From positions 3,348,001-3,412,000 of the forward strand of contig NZ_CP013979.1 in NCBI RefSeq assembly GCF_001660485.1: a stretch of 64,000 nucleotides of DNA. The letters run 5' to 3'. Shown piece after piece: positions 1 through 7,282 of this stretch. Position numbers and translations under genes: made by a program. Every line of letters starts with the position of its first letter. The first letter of the stretch is position 1. This DNA comes from Agromyces aureus (GTDB lineage Bacteria; Actinomycetota; Actinomycetes; Actinomycetales; Microbacteriaceae). Under the pieces are notes generated by a model. The model made no database searches, had not been told where the DNA came from, and saw only the letters and a list, made by a program, of their open reading frames with translations.

Positions 1-945
1 GCTGTACTCGTCGACCCACGCATCGCGTTCGGCCTCATCTTCGATGTGGACGAGGTCGAGGCTGCCTCGAATAAGGTTGTCGTTGTCCTTCCAGTACGGT
101 GCGGGCGACCAGTACTCGACATCGGCGCCCTCGATCCCGGACTCCTCGATGAGTTCCTTGAGGTCGTCCATCTGACCCTCGTACCGTTCGACGATGTTCT
201 TGCCATCGGGCGTGACGCCGCGAAGATAGAGCCCCATTGCGAGCCGCACGTACCGGAAGCCGGTGAGCATCTCGTCGTAGAGGCGCTGGCGCTCGGAGGG
301 GATGAGGTCCCCGGGCACGTAGGCAGGGCTGTCGTCGGGAAGCCCGTTGTTCCCCGAGCCGATGCTGTCGCTCTGGATCTCGACGCCGATGCCGAGGATC
401 TTCTGCTTCTCGATGTCCGGGCGAATCGTGTAGTCGAGCAGCCCGATGGGCGCACCGAGCTTGATCGCGTCGGCGACGACGACGGCGCCCGCCTTGTTCG
501 TCAGCTCGACGTATCCGGCCGTTCCCGCCGTGAAGGAATGGTCGCCGAGGTGGATCCACTGTCCACCGACCGCGGGCGTCGCGTCGATCGAGTACCCGAC
601 GTCTCCGAGCTCGTCGTGCACCTTGATGGGGATGTCCCAGGCGCGATCGTTGCCGCCGTCGGGAAGCCAGTAGTACACGCCGTACACACCCGGGTCGACG
701 ACGTCCGGAGTCCATCGAATCGTCGCGGTCGCCGTGGCGGCCTTGGGGGTCGTCGCGTAGTTGGCGCCGAAGTAGTTCTTCTTGAACGTCGACGTCGTCC
801 AGGACCCCGTGGTCGTGGCGTGAGCGTTGTCGACGATGATCTCGGTCGCGGCGGCTTCGGCTGGGCTCGGGGACGACGCCAGCCCCAGTGTCCCGGTAAC
901 TATCAGCGCCGCTGCGAGCGGTATCGCAAGGATTCGAGTCTTCAT
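1..945 (-). CDS. Secreted glycoside hydrolase with golvesin-like domain (3' end cut by window edge)
   Basis: The frame starts at ATG 945 behind AAGGAG (5-nt spacing) and is still open at base 1, so only the first 315 residues are visible. Residues 1-30 form a Sec signal peptide with a hydrophobic core and an AEA-type cleavage site. Residues about 33-165 resemble the golvesin/xanthan-lyase-type beta-sandwich domain (ends TNKAG, VVADAIKLG), usually an accessory carbohydrate-binding module. From about residue 170 a catalytic part begins, with GIGVEIQSDSIGSG, a VRLAMG strand and WSPAPYWK near residue 290; this last motif recalls the WSPPAWMK loop of GH30-type clan A enzymes. Visible and solid: export signal and two domains. 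Inferred: extracellular polysaccharide hydrolase, exact GH family unknown because the catalytic acids lie outside the window. Its promoter carries a palindrome, so sugar-responsive repression is plausible. Confidence 0.7.
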   Translation of the reverse strand, partial: MKTRILAIPLAAALIVTGTLGLASSPSPAEAAATEIIVDNAHATTTGSWTTSTFKKNYFGANYATTPKAATATATIRWTPDVVDPGVYGVYYWLPDGGNDRAWDIPIKVHDELGDVGYSIDATPAVGGQWIHLGDHSFTAGTAGYVELTNKAGAVVVADAIKLGAPIGLLDYTIRPDIEKQKILGIGVEIQSDSIGSGNNGLPDDSPAYVPGDLIPSERQRLYDEMLTGFRYVRLAMGLYLRGVTPDGKNIVERYEGQMDDLKELIEESGIEGADVEYWSPAPYWKDNDNLIRGSLDLVHIEDEAERDAWVDEYS

Positions 946-966
946 TGACACTCCTTCGTAGATCGG

Positions 967-1006
967 ATATCGGTTAACGTATATCGGATTGAGACCGCAC
1001 TGTAAA
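967..1006 (-). promoter_or_regulatory. Promoter with imperfect palindromic operator for the glycosidase
   Basis: On the minus strand TTTACA (1001-1006) and TATACG (978-983) stand 17 bp apart. An 18-bp imperfect palindrome centred on GTTAAC (967-984) covers the -10 box, the usual place for a repressor. The 10-mer CGTATATCGG (978-987) recurs at 2106-2115 upstream of the lactonase gene. Confidence 0.45.
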
Positions 1007-1030
1007 GACGCGAGGCCGCTCGCCGCCCGT

Positions 1031-2077
1031 CTAGGCCGTATGCAGAAGGCAGGTCGGAGCAGGCGTGGAGATCACGTCCACGACCGACTGGGGGATGCCA
1101 TCGCGGCCGAGCGCGATCGCAGCGATCGAGTCCGAAGCCTGGTCGGCGACGAGGAGCGTACGCTCGTCCCCGGTCAATTCCATGTCCCGCGGATGCCGAC
1201 CTCCGGTCTTGAGGCTCGCGACGGGTTCCAGCCGTGCAGCCGTAGCGTCGAGATGCAGCGCATGGACTCCATCGACGTCGCGATCGGCGACGAGGACCAT
1301 GCCGGCACGGGTCACGCGCACGGCGGAGAGGCCGAACCGTGGCGGCGCATCGGACCCCACGTGCGTCCATGCCATCTCCATACCTTCATGGAGATCGACG
1401 ATGCTGAGCGAGCGATCGAGCTCGTTCGCGACGATCGCGAGGCGACCGGCGACGACCAGGTGGCGCGGGCCGGCGCCGGCGTGCAGCGCGATATCGGAAC
1501 GCCGATCATGCTCGAGGTCCCACGGCCGTTCCGGATCGAAGGAGACGGAGCGGATACGGTCCGCGCCGAGATCCGGGACGAGGAGCCGCCTCCGCGCGTC
1601 GTCGTGGACGACCTGATGCGGATGCGGCTGCACCTGGCGAAGCGGATGAACCGACCCGCCCGTCAACGTGAGCACCGTCGACCCCTGCAGCGCCGACGCC
1701 GCTCGGAACGCCGCCACGGTTCCCCCGTGGTAGTTCGCGACGTACAGGGCGCCTGCCTCCTCGGAGTAGGCGAGGTGGCACGGAGCGGCGGCGCCGGTCG
1801 AAATCGGCTCGGACCGAGCCTGGAGATCTTCGACCCCGGCCCAGGTCGAGACGAGCCCCTCCGGGAGCTCGTGGACGACCGCGATCACGGCATCGCCGGT
1901 GTCGGCGCCGGCCCGGGCGCGGGCGAGGAACGTCGGGTTCGCGCCGACGTCGATCGGCTCGCCGAGCGTCATCCGCTGATCACTCAGAACGAGGCGGCGA
2001 ATCCCGGCAGCCGGCGAGCCGATTCGACCGAGCGTCGACGCCCCCACCCAGAAGGTCGAGTCCGGGTGCGATCCCAT
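1031..2077 (-). CDS. Lactonase-family seven-bladed beta-propeller protein
   Basis: This 348-residue protein looks like the Pgl/YbhE-type lactonase family (6-phosphogluconolactonase fold): repeated blade strands with Asp-Gly turns, the signature segments NPTFLA, CHLAYSEE and LYVANYHGG, a QPHPHQV motif and GPRHLVV, all in the order usual for the family. There is no signal peptide, so it is probably cytoplasmic. Known enzymes of this fold hydrolyse 6-phosphogluconolactone or act on related sugar lactones; the true substrate here is not shown by the sequence. It lies 86 bp upstream of the secreted glycosidase on the same strand, suggesting joint use in sugar catabolism. ATG 2077 was chosen because TAAGAT lies exactly 6 nt before it, the leaderless arrangement seen at many genes here. 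Confidence 0.75.
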   Translation of the reverse strand: MGSHPDSTFWVGASTLGRIGSPAAGIRRLVLSDQRMTLGEPIDVGANPTFLARARAGADTGDAVIAVVHELPEGLVSTWAGVEDLQARSEPISTGAAAPCHLAYSEEAGALYVANYHGGTVAAFRAASALQGSTVLTLTGGSVHPLRQVQPHPHQVVHDDARRRLLVPDLGADRIRSVSFDPERPWDLEHDRRSDIALHAGAGPRHLVVAGRLAIVANELDRSLSIVDLHEGMEMAWTHVGSDAPPRFGLSAVRVTRAGMVLVADRDVDGVHALHLDATAARLEPVASLKTGGRHPRDMELTGDERTLLVADQASDSIAAIALGRDGIPQSVVDVISTPAPTCLLHTA

Positions 2078-2083
2078 GCTCCC

Positions 2084-2115
2084 ATCTTAGGCAGATTTCG
2101 CATTTCGTATATCGG
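2084..2115 (-). promoter_or_regulatory. Leaderless -10 box and shared operator-like 10-mer of lactonase gene
   Basis: TAAGAT (2084-2089) is 6 nt upstream of ATG 2077, so transcription should begin at or next to the start codon. The 10-mer CGTATATCGG at 2106-2115 is identical to part of the glycosidase operator and sits where a -35 box would be. Confidence 0.45.
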
Positions 2116-2121
2116 CCGGCC

Positions 2122-2641
2122 TCAGGCGATCAGTTCGCCGCGCACCAGCTGCGTCAGGCCGTGGCGGGACTCGACGCCGGTCTTCGCATAGATGTTGGAG
2201 AGGTGGTAGCTCACCGTGCTTCGACTCAAGTACAACTGCTTCGCGATCTGCGCGTAGCTGTATCCCGAGACGAGGAGCGTGGCGACGTCCTTCTCCCTCG
2301 CCGTGAGGACGCTCAGCTCATCAGGCACCGGTTGCGCAGGGACGATGTCCGCCTTCTGGGCGTCGGTACGGTCGCGGTACGGCGTGGCCCTCAGTGCCGC
2401 GTAGGCATCTCGTGCCGCAGCCGAAGACCGTGACGCCGCCTCGACGTTGCCGAGCGCGCTCGCGACTCGCCGAGTGCGACTGTCGGATTTCGAAGCCCTC
2501 GGCCCGCACCATCAGCTCTCGAAGGAGGGAGCTCTTGCCGGCGCCGGCCGGCCCGGTCACCGTCAGCAGGGTCGGGATTCCCTCTCGGGAGCTCGCCAGC
2601 ATTCGATCGATGAGCTGGATCTGATCGTCTCGCCACCTCAC
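2122..2641 (-). pseudogene. Broken LuxR/LAL-type transcriptional regulator (internal deletion and frameshift)
   Basis: Two halves of a large ATP-binding LuxR regulator lie in different frames. The 5' half, from GTG 2641, encodes a typical LAL amino terminus, including IQLIDRMLASSREG and the Walker A box GPAGAGKSS, then loses sense after about 45 residues. The 3' half, open from about 2510 and ending at 2122, encodes an alanine-rich helical stretch and a complete LuxR helix-turn-helix (LTAREKDVATLL, then YAQIAKQLYLSRSTVSYHLSNIY). Intact LAL regulators are about 850-950 residues; here only about 170 codons separate the ends, so most of the ATPase and sensor region is gone. A separate small HTH protein from GTG 2328 (68 aa) cannot be excluded. 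It may once have controlled the neighbouring sugar genes. Confidence 0.6.
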
Positions 2642-2812
2642 GGAATCGCGTCCTCAGTGCTTCCCTGATAGAGCGTTCCGATTCTACGGAGGGCAGACTG
2701 ATCCATGGAGGCTTTCTCCCGAGGAAACGATTCACGTCGCGCTAGGATCTCCGCACACGTACCGTCGCGTCATGCGAGTGAGCGTGACGGATGACCGGAA
2801 GGTGAGACGCTC

Positions 2813-3367
2813 ATGTCAGAACCTCGAACCAGTGCTGCCGCCTCAGGTGGCGGCGATCAGGCAGGCCGGCCCAAGCCTTTGAACCGGGGAGCCGCAGGCT
2901 ACTTCGTGCTCGTCATCCTGCAGACCGTGGCGCTCCCCGTCATCTCCGGAATCATCCAACTCACGTCCGTCGGTGGCGACCCCATCCTGGTGTTCGGCAC
3001 GTGGTGGGTGTTCTGGGGAGTCGGCACGCGGCTCCTTGTCGCGGGCATCGCACAGGTATCGGGCAAGGGCCCAACGGCCGCGATCCTCGGATCGAGCACG
3101 CCGAGCGTGCAGGAGCAACAACTCACCCGCGAACTCGGCATGGCAAACCTGTGCATGGGATTCGCGGGGCTGCTCGCGCTCATTCCCGGTTGGGCGCTCC
3201 CAGCCGGCATCGCGGGTGGCCTCTACTTGCTCATCGCCGGGATCATGCATGTCCCGAAGAAGTCCAAGAACGCTCGAGAGACACTCGCGACCTGGACCGA
3301 TCTGATCGTCGGCCTCGCCGTGGTGGTGCTGGCGATCACCGTCCTGACCGGTGCACTCGCCGGCTAG
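2813..3367 (+). CDS. DUF6790-family membrane protein
   Basis: This 184-residue protein has a polar amino terminus (1-25) and about four hydrophobic segments (near 28-48, 58-76, 102-135 and 157-180). The pattern GTWWVFWGVGTRLLVAGIAQV, a conserved ELGMANLCMG motif and a final helix match what I know of DUF6790, a family of small integral membrane proteins of unknown function. ATG 2813 is preceded by GGAAGGTGAG at a good distance; a TAGGAT box at 2743-2748 could be its -10. The gene stands alone between the broken regulator and tRNA-Thr. No function can be assigned. Confidence 0.65.
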   Translation: MSEPRTSAAASGGGDQAGRPKPLNRGAAGYFVLVILQTVALPVISGIIQLTSVGGDPILVFGTWWVFWGVGTRLLVAGIAQVSGKGPTAAILGSSTPSVQEQQLTRELGMANLCMGFAGLLALIPGWALPAGIAGGLYLLIAGIMHVPKKSKNARETLATWTDLIVGLAVVVLAITVLTGALAG

Positions 3368-3648
3368 CTGTAGCTCCCCGGGACGTCCTCTTCAGTCACG
3401 AGAGCGTCGTCGGCGCGGTAGCGCGCACCATGCGTGCCGAAATCGAGACGTGTACCGCGGCTCGCGTCCGACCCGGATGCCGATCGGACCTCGACGTCGC
3501 ATCGCGGATCGTAGACCGAACCCCGCCGAGCTGACTCGAACGCGAGTCGGTCAAAACCGCGCTCACGCGAACAGCGTCGAAGAGTCGCCGAACACATGAA
3601 TCTCTGTTCCCTCCACGAGGGGCGAGATCCGCGGTCTGATCCGTAAAA

Positions 3649-3724
3649 TGGAGCCGCCTGTGGGAATCGAACCCACGACCTTCTCATTACGAGTGAGATG
3701 CTCTGCCGACTGAGCTAAGGCGGC
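3649..3724 (-). tRNA. tRNA-Thr (anticodon CGU)
   Basis: On the minus strand the gene folds as a full cloverleaf: acceptor stem GCCGCCT/AGGCGGC, D arm GCTC/GAGC, anticodon stem TCTCA/TGAGA with loop CTCGTAA (anticodon CGT), and T arm GTGGG-TTCGATT-CCCAC. Discriminator base U (3652) is followed by an encoded CCA (3649-3651). Body length without CCA is 73 nt. It reads ACG threonine codons. Confidence 0.97.
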
Positions 3725-3801
3725 GTGCATGACCGGTGCTTTCAGCACAGATCGGCACGAGAGTCAATGTTAGCGGATGTCTGAGACTCCGTTGACCACT
3801 C

Positions 3802-5361
3802 TCAGCAGGTGGTGCCGTCGGAGGGCACGGTTCCGTCGATGAAGTACCGCTCGACGGCACCGGCGATGCAGTCGTTGGACTTGTTGTAGGCCGTGTGCCC
3901 TTCGCCCTCGTAGGTCACGAGCACGCCGCTGTCGAGCTGGTCGGCGAGCGAGACCGCCCAGGCGTAGGGCGTGGCCGGGTCGTTCGTCGTGCCGATGACG
4001 ACGATCGGCGCGGCGCCTTCTGCGGCGATCGGCGCCCGCTCGACGTTCGACGGGAACGGCCACGAGATGCAGCCCAGGTCGCCGTATCCGAAGTACGGGC
4101 CGATCACGGGGGCGGCTGCGGCGATCTCGGCGGCCTTCTCGCGCATGACGGCGACGTCGGACTGGTACGTGTAGTCGAGGCAGTTGATCGCGAGGAACGA
4201 CTCGGTCGAGTTGTCGTTGTAGGTGCCGTCGGCGTTGCGCCCGTAGTACGCGTCGGCGAACTGCAGCGCCGCATCGGCGTCGCCGAGCATGACCGCGTCG
4301 AGCATCTGGCTGAGATAGGGCCACGAGTCCGCACTGTAGAGCGGGTACACGATGGCCGTCACGAGCGTGTCGGCGCCGACCTCGCGTCCGTCGCTGCCCC
4401 GCATGGGGCTGGCATCGACCGAGGCCAGGAGCCGGCTGATCTCGTTCATCGCGGCGTCGACGCTGCCCGAGAACGGACAGTCGCCGCCTGCGAGGCAGTC
4501 GGCGAGGTAGGCGCGCAGCGCCGACTCGAACCCGACGGCCTGCTCGCGCGAGACATCCTCCTCCTGCGCGGCGGGGTCGACCGCGCCGTCGAGCACGAGT
4601 CGGCCGACCTTGTCGGGGAACAGCCCGGCGTAGGTGGCGCCGAGGAAGGTCCCGTACGAGTAGCCGAGGTAGTTCAGCTGGTCGTCGCCGAGCGCGGCGC
4701 GGAGCATGTCGAGGTCGCGGGCCGCGCTCTTCGTGTCGATCTCGCCGAGCAGGGCGCCCGTGTTCTCGCCGCACGCCGCACCGAAGTCGGCCTTGACCTT
4801 GCCGACGTTCTGGATCCACTCGTCGCTGCCACGTTCGCCGGGCACGATGTCGAAGAGGAAGGAGTCCATCTGGGCGGGGTCGTAGCAGGCGACGGCCGAC
4901 GAGCGTCCGACGCCGCGGGGGTCGAAGCCGATCACGTCGAAGTTCTGCTGCAGCGGCTCGCCGACGGCGTAGTCGAGCGAGTCCTTGACGAAGTCGTAGC
5001 CGGAGCCGCCAGGGCCGCCGGGGTTCACGAGCAGCGAGCCGATGCGCTCGCCCGTGGCCCTGTGCCGCACGAGCGCGAGCTCCACCTCGCCGTCGGCGGG
5101 CGACTCCCAGTCGAGCGGCGCCTTGGCCGTGGCGCAGTCGAACGCGCCGCCGCAGTTCTCCCACGCCAGCACCTGGCCGTAGAACGGCTGCAGGTCGGCC
5201 GCGACGTCTTCGCCGGTCGGCGTCGACTCCGAGGTCTGCGGCTTCAGGAACGACGGCACGCATCCCGTCATCACGAGCAGCGCCACGAGGGCTCCGGCGA
5301 CCGCCGCGATGCGGCCAGCTCGGCGGCGCGGGCGCCGCATCGGGTCGGATGTCACGGTCAT
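3802..5361 (-). CDS. Alpha/beta-hydrolase lipoprotein, tripeptidyl-aminopeptidase-like
   Basis: The 519-residue product begins with an Arg-rich region, a hydrophobic stretch and a lipobox-like LVMTGC with Cys34 as the likely lipidated residue, so it should be an extracellular lipoprotein. It has the oxyanion region NPGGPGGSG, FDPRGVGRS, the nucleophile elbow GYSYG and a C-terminal TAP-like part ending with the Asp/His segment NDPATP and GEGHTAYN. This is the architecture of the Streptomyces tripeptidyl aminopeptidase (SlpD/E, CaeA-like) group; peptide or ester hydrolysis is inferred. ATG 5361 overlaps the holB stop as ATGA, so it is translationally coupled and is the last gene of topA-tmk-holB. 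A longer in-frame reading upstream is only the antisense-like continuation through holB. Confidence 0.88.
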   Translation of the reverse strand: MTVTSDPMRRPRRRAGRIAAVAGALVALLVMTGCVPSFLKPQTSESTPTGEDVAADLQPFYGQVLAWENCGGAFDCATAKAPLDWESPADGEVELALVRHRATGERIGSLLVNPGGPGGSGYDFVKDSLDYAVGEPLQQNFDVIGFDPRGVGRSSAVACYDPAQMDSFLFDIVPGERGSDEWIQNVGKVKADFGAACGENTGALLGEIDTKSAARDLDMLRAALGDDQLNYLGYSYGTFLGATYAGLFPDKVGRLVLDGAVDPAAQEEDVSREQAVGFESALRAYLADCLAGGDCPFSGSVDAAMNEISRLLASVDASPMRGSDGREVGADTLVTAIVYPLYSADSWPYLSQMLDAVMLGDADAALQFADAYYGRNADGTYNDNSTESFLAINCLDYTYQSDVAVMREKAAEIAAAAPVIGPYFGYGDLGCISWPFPSNVERAPIAAEGAAPIVVIGTTNDPATPYAWAVSLADQLDSGVLVTYEGEGHTAYNKSNDCIAGAVERYFIDGTVPSDGTTC

Positions 5362-6581
5362 GCAGCCCCTCGTTCGGAATCGGGTCGGCGGATGGCGGAG
5401 ACGAGCATCGCCTCGAGCGCGAGCGCGGGGGCGACGTTGCCCTCGATGCGTTCGCGCGCCTCCTGGATGGCGTCGAGCGTCGCGAGCGTGCGCATCGGGG
5501 CGACGGATGCCGCGGCCCGGCGCAGCTCGTCGACGAGCTCGCGGTTGACGAGCTCGACCTCGGCCCCGAGCTGCAGCAGCAGCACGTCGCGGTAGAGCGA
5601 GGTGAGGTCGACGAGGATCCGGTCGATGCCGTCGCGCAGGCTGCGCGTCGCCCGCCGCTTCTGGTCGTCTTCGAGCGCCTTGATCTGCGGCCTGAGCGCG
5701 GCCGGCACAGCCTGCCCGGGTGCGATGCCGAGCGAGTGCAGCGCGTGCTCGCGCTCCTCGGCGTCGCGGAGCTCGGTGATCGCCTTGGCGTCGTCGCCCG
5801 CGATCGCGAGGAACCGCGCGGCCGTCGAGACCGCGGTCGCGGCGGAGCGCACCTGCAGCGCGAGCCGCAGCGTCTCCTCGCGGCGACGGCGAGCATCCTC
5901 GCTCGTGGCGAGACGGTGCGCCATGCCGATGTGACTCTGCGCCTCGCGGGCGGAGCGTTCGGCGAGCACCGGGTCGACGCCGTCGCGACGCTCGAGGAGC
6001 GCCGCGACATCCGCGATGCTGGGCATGAGCAGCCGCACCGAACGCACGCGCGAGCGGATCGTGGGGATGAGGTCGGCCTCGCTGGGGGCGCAAAGGATCC
6101 AGACGGTGCGCTCGGGCGGCTCCTCGAGCTCCTTCAGCAGGAAGTTCGAGGTCTGCTCGGTCATGCGGTCGGCGTCTTCGACGATGATCACGCGGTGACG
6201 GCCGATCGACGGCGCGTAGTGCGAGCGCTTGACGATGTCGCGCACGTCGTCGCGCTTGATGATGACGCCCTCGGTCGCGAGCACGTGCAGGTCGGGGTGG
6301 CTGCGCGCCTCGACCTGGATGCGGGTCGGCTCGTCGCCGTCGGGGTCGCCGGAGATGAGCGCCACGGCGAACGCGTACGCGAGGTTCGAACGCCCCGATC
6401 CCGGCGGGCCGGTGATGAGCCACGAGTGCGTCATCTGCTGCGATGCCTTCGGGGCCTTCGGGGCCTGCGAGCCCTGCGAGCCCTGCGAGCTCGTCGATGA
6501 GCGAGCTCCGGATGCCTCGGCAGCACCCCGGAAGACGGCGATCGCCTGCTCCTGGCCGGTCAACTCGCTCCACACGCTCAC
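5358..6581 (-). CDS. holB: DNA polymerase III subunit delta'
   Basis: The 407-residue protein is the clamp-loader delta' subunit of the replicative polymerase. It shows the AAA+ fold: P-loop GPPGSGRS (residues 58-65, Arg replacing the usual Lys, common in delta'), the sensor-type VIIVEDADRMT, SNFLLKELEEPPERT and SRVRSVRL. The family zinc-finger is not obvious, as in other actinobacterial delta' proteins. Residues 29-48 are a Ser/Gln/Ala/Pro/Lys low-complexity insert made by a 9-bp repeat. GTG 6581 follows TAGCGT by 6 nt, suggesting a leaderless start independent of tmk, whose stop lies 80 nt upstream. Confidence 0.93.
   Translation of the reverse strand: MSVWSELTGQEQAIAVFRGAAEASGARSSTSSQGSQGSQAPKAPKASQQMTHSWLITGPPGSGRSNLAYAFAVALISGDPDGDEPTRIQVEARSHPDLHVLATEGVIIKRDDVRDIVKRSHYAPSIGRHRVIIVEDADRMTEQTSNFLLKELEEPPERTVWILCAPSEADLIPTIRSRVRSVRLLMPSIADVAALLERRDGVDPVLAERSAREAQSHIGMAHRLATSEDARRRREETLRLALQVRSAATAVSTAARFLAIAGDDAKAITELRDAEEREHALHSLGIAPGQAVPAALRPQIKALEDDQKRRATRSLRDGIDRILVDLTSLYRDVLLLQLGAEVELVNRELVDELRRAAASVAPMRTLATLDAIQEARERIEGNVAPALALEAMLVSAIRRPDSERGAA
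6445..6489 (-). repeat. Five 9-bp tandem units inside holB
   Basis: Five consecutive 9-bp units, two of GCCTTCGGG and three of (G/C)CCTGCGAG as read on the plus strand, encode SQG-SQG-SQA-PKA-PKA in HolB. Whole-codon units keep the frame if the copy number changes. Confidence 0.85.
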
Positions 6582-6587
6582 GGAGTC

Positions 6588-6593
6588 ACGCTA
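6588..6593 (-). promoter_or_regulatory. Leaderless -10 box of holB
   Basis: TAGCGT ends 6 nt before the GTG start of holB, as at many other first genes in the window. It lies in the 80-nt tmk-holB gap. Confidence 0.5.
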
Positions 6594-6661
6594 CCTTCCA
6601 CGGGCGACATCCGCCCACCCGCGCAAGGCCCCGGCAGACGGTCCGTGCTCGAGCACGGGGA

Positions 6662-7282
6662 TCAGACGAGGCTCGAGACCCGCGCGCGGATGAGCGCCTG
6701 GATCTCGTCGACCGGCGCCGACGCGTCGAGCACGAGGAACCGGTCGGGCTCGCGGTCCGCGAGGGCGAGGAAGGCCGCACGTACGCGATCGTGGAACTCG
6801 GATGCCTCGGCCTCGAGCCGGTCGTACCGGGTGCGCGCGCGATCGAGTCGCGCCCTGGCCGAGGCCGCATCGAGGTCGAGCAGCACGGTGAGGTCGGGCT
6901 GCAGGCCGTCGGTCGCCCACTCGGAGAGACCGCGAACGGCCTCCGGATCGAGCACGCGCCCGGCACCCTGGTAGGCGACCGACGAGTCGATGTAGCGGTC
7001 CTGGATCACGACGTCGCCGCGTTCGAGCGCCGGGCGCACGAGCGTGGCGACGTGGTGCGCACGGTCGGCCGCGTAGAGCAGCGCCTCCGCACGCGGCGCG
7101 ATGTCTCCACGGTGGTGGAGCACGATCTCGCGCACCTCGACGCCGACGTCGGTGCCGCCCGGCTCGCGCGTACGCACGACCTGGCGGCCCTGCTCGCCGA
7201 GCCAGGCGGCGAGCAGCTCCGACTGCGTGGTCTTGCCGGTGCCGTCGCCGCCTTCGAGGGTGATGAAGACGCCGCGGGTCAC
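6662..7282 (-). CDS. tmk: Thymidylate kinase
   Basis: The 206-residue enzyme phosphorylates dTMP to dTDP. The P-loop GGDGTGKTT sits at residues 11-19, the DRY-type motif QDRYIDSSVAYQG is present, and TREPGGT (dTMP-binding loop, Arg for the phosphate) is intact. Length is normal for the family. GTG 7282 overlaps the topA stop (GTGA), so translation is coupled to topA; holB follows 80 nt downstream. The topA-tmk-holB order is usual in actinobacteria. Confidence 0.96.
   Translation of the reverse strand: MTRGVFITLEGGDGTGKTTQSELLAAWLGEQGRQVVRTREPGGTDVGVEVREIVLHHRGDIAPRAEALLYAADRAHHVATLVRPALERGDVVIQDRYIDSSVAYQGAGRVLDPEAVRGLSEWATDGLQPDLTVLLDLDAASARARLDRARTRYDRLEAEASEFHDRVRAAFLALADREPDRFLVLDASAPVDEIQALIRARVSSLV

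Noticed and set aside
3649..3724. tRNA-Thr as an integration site of a mobile element
   Set aside because: No integrase, no repeated tRNA 3' end and no composition change were seen on either side.
5358..6573. Fusion of the hydrolase gene with an upstream 400-codon extension
   Set aside because: The extension is out of frame with holB and lacks sense; the ATGA junction at 5361 and the lipoprotein signal define the start.
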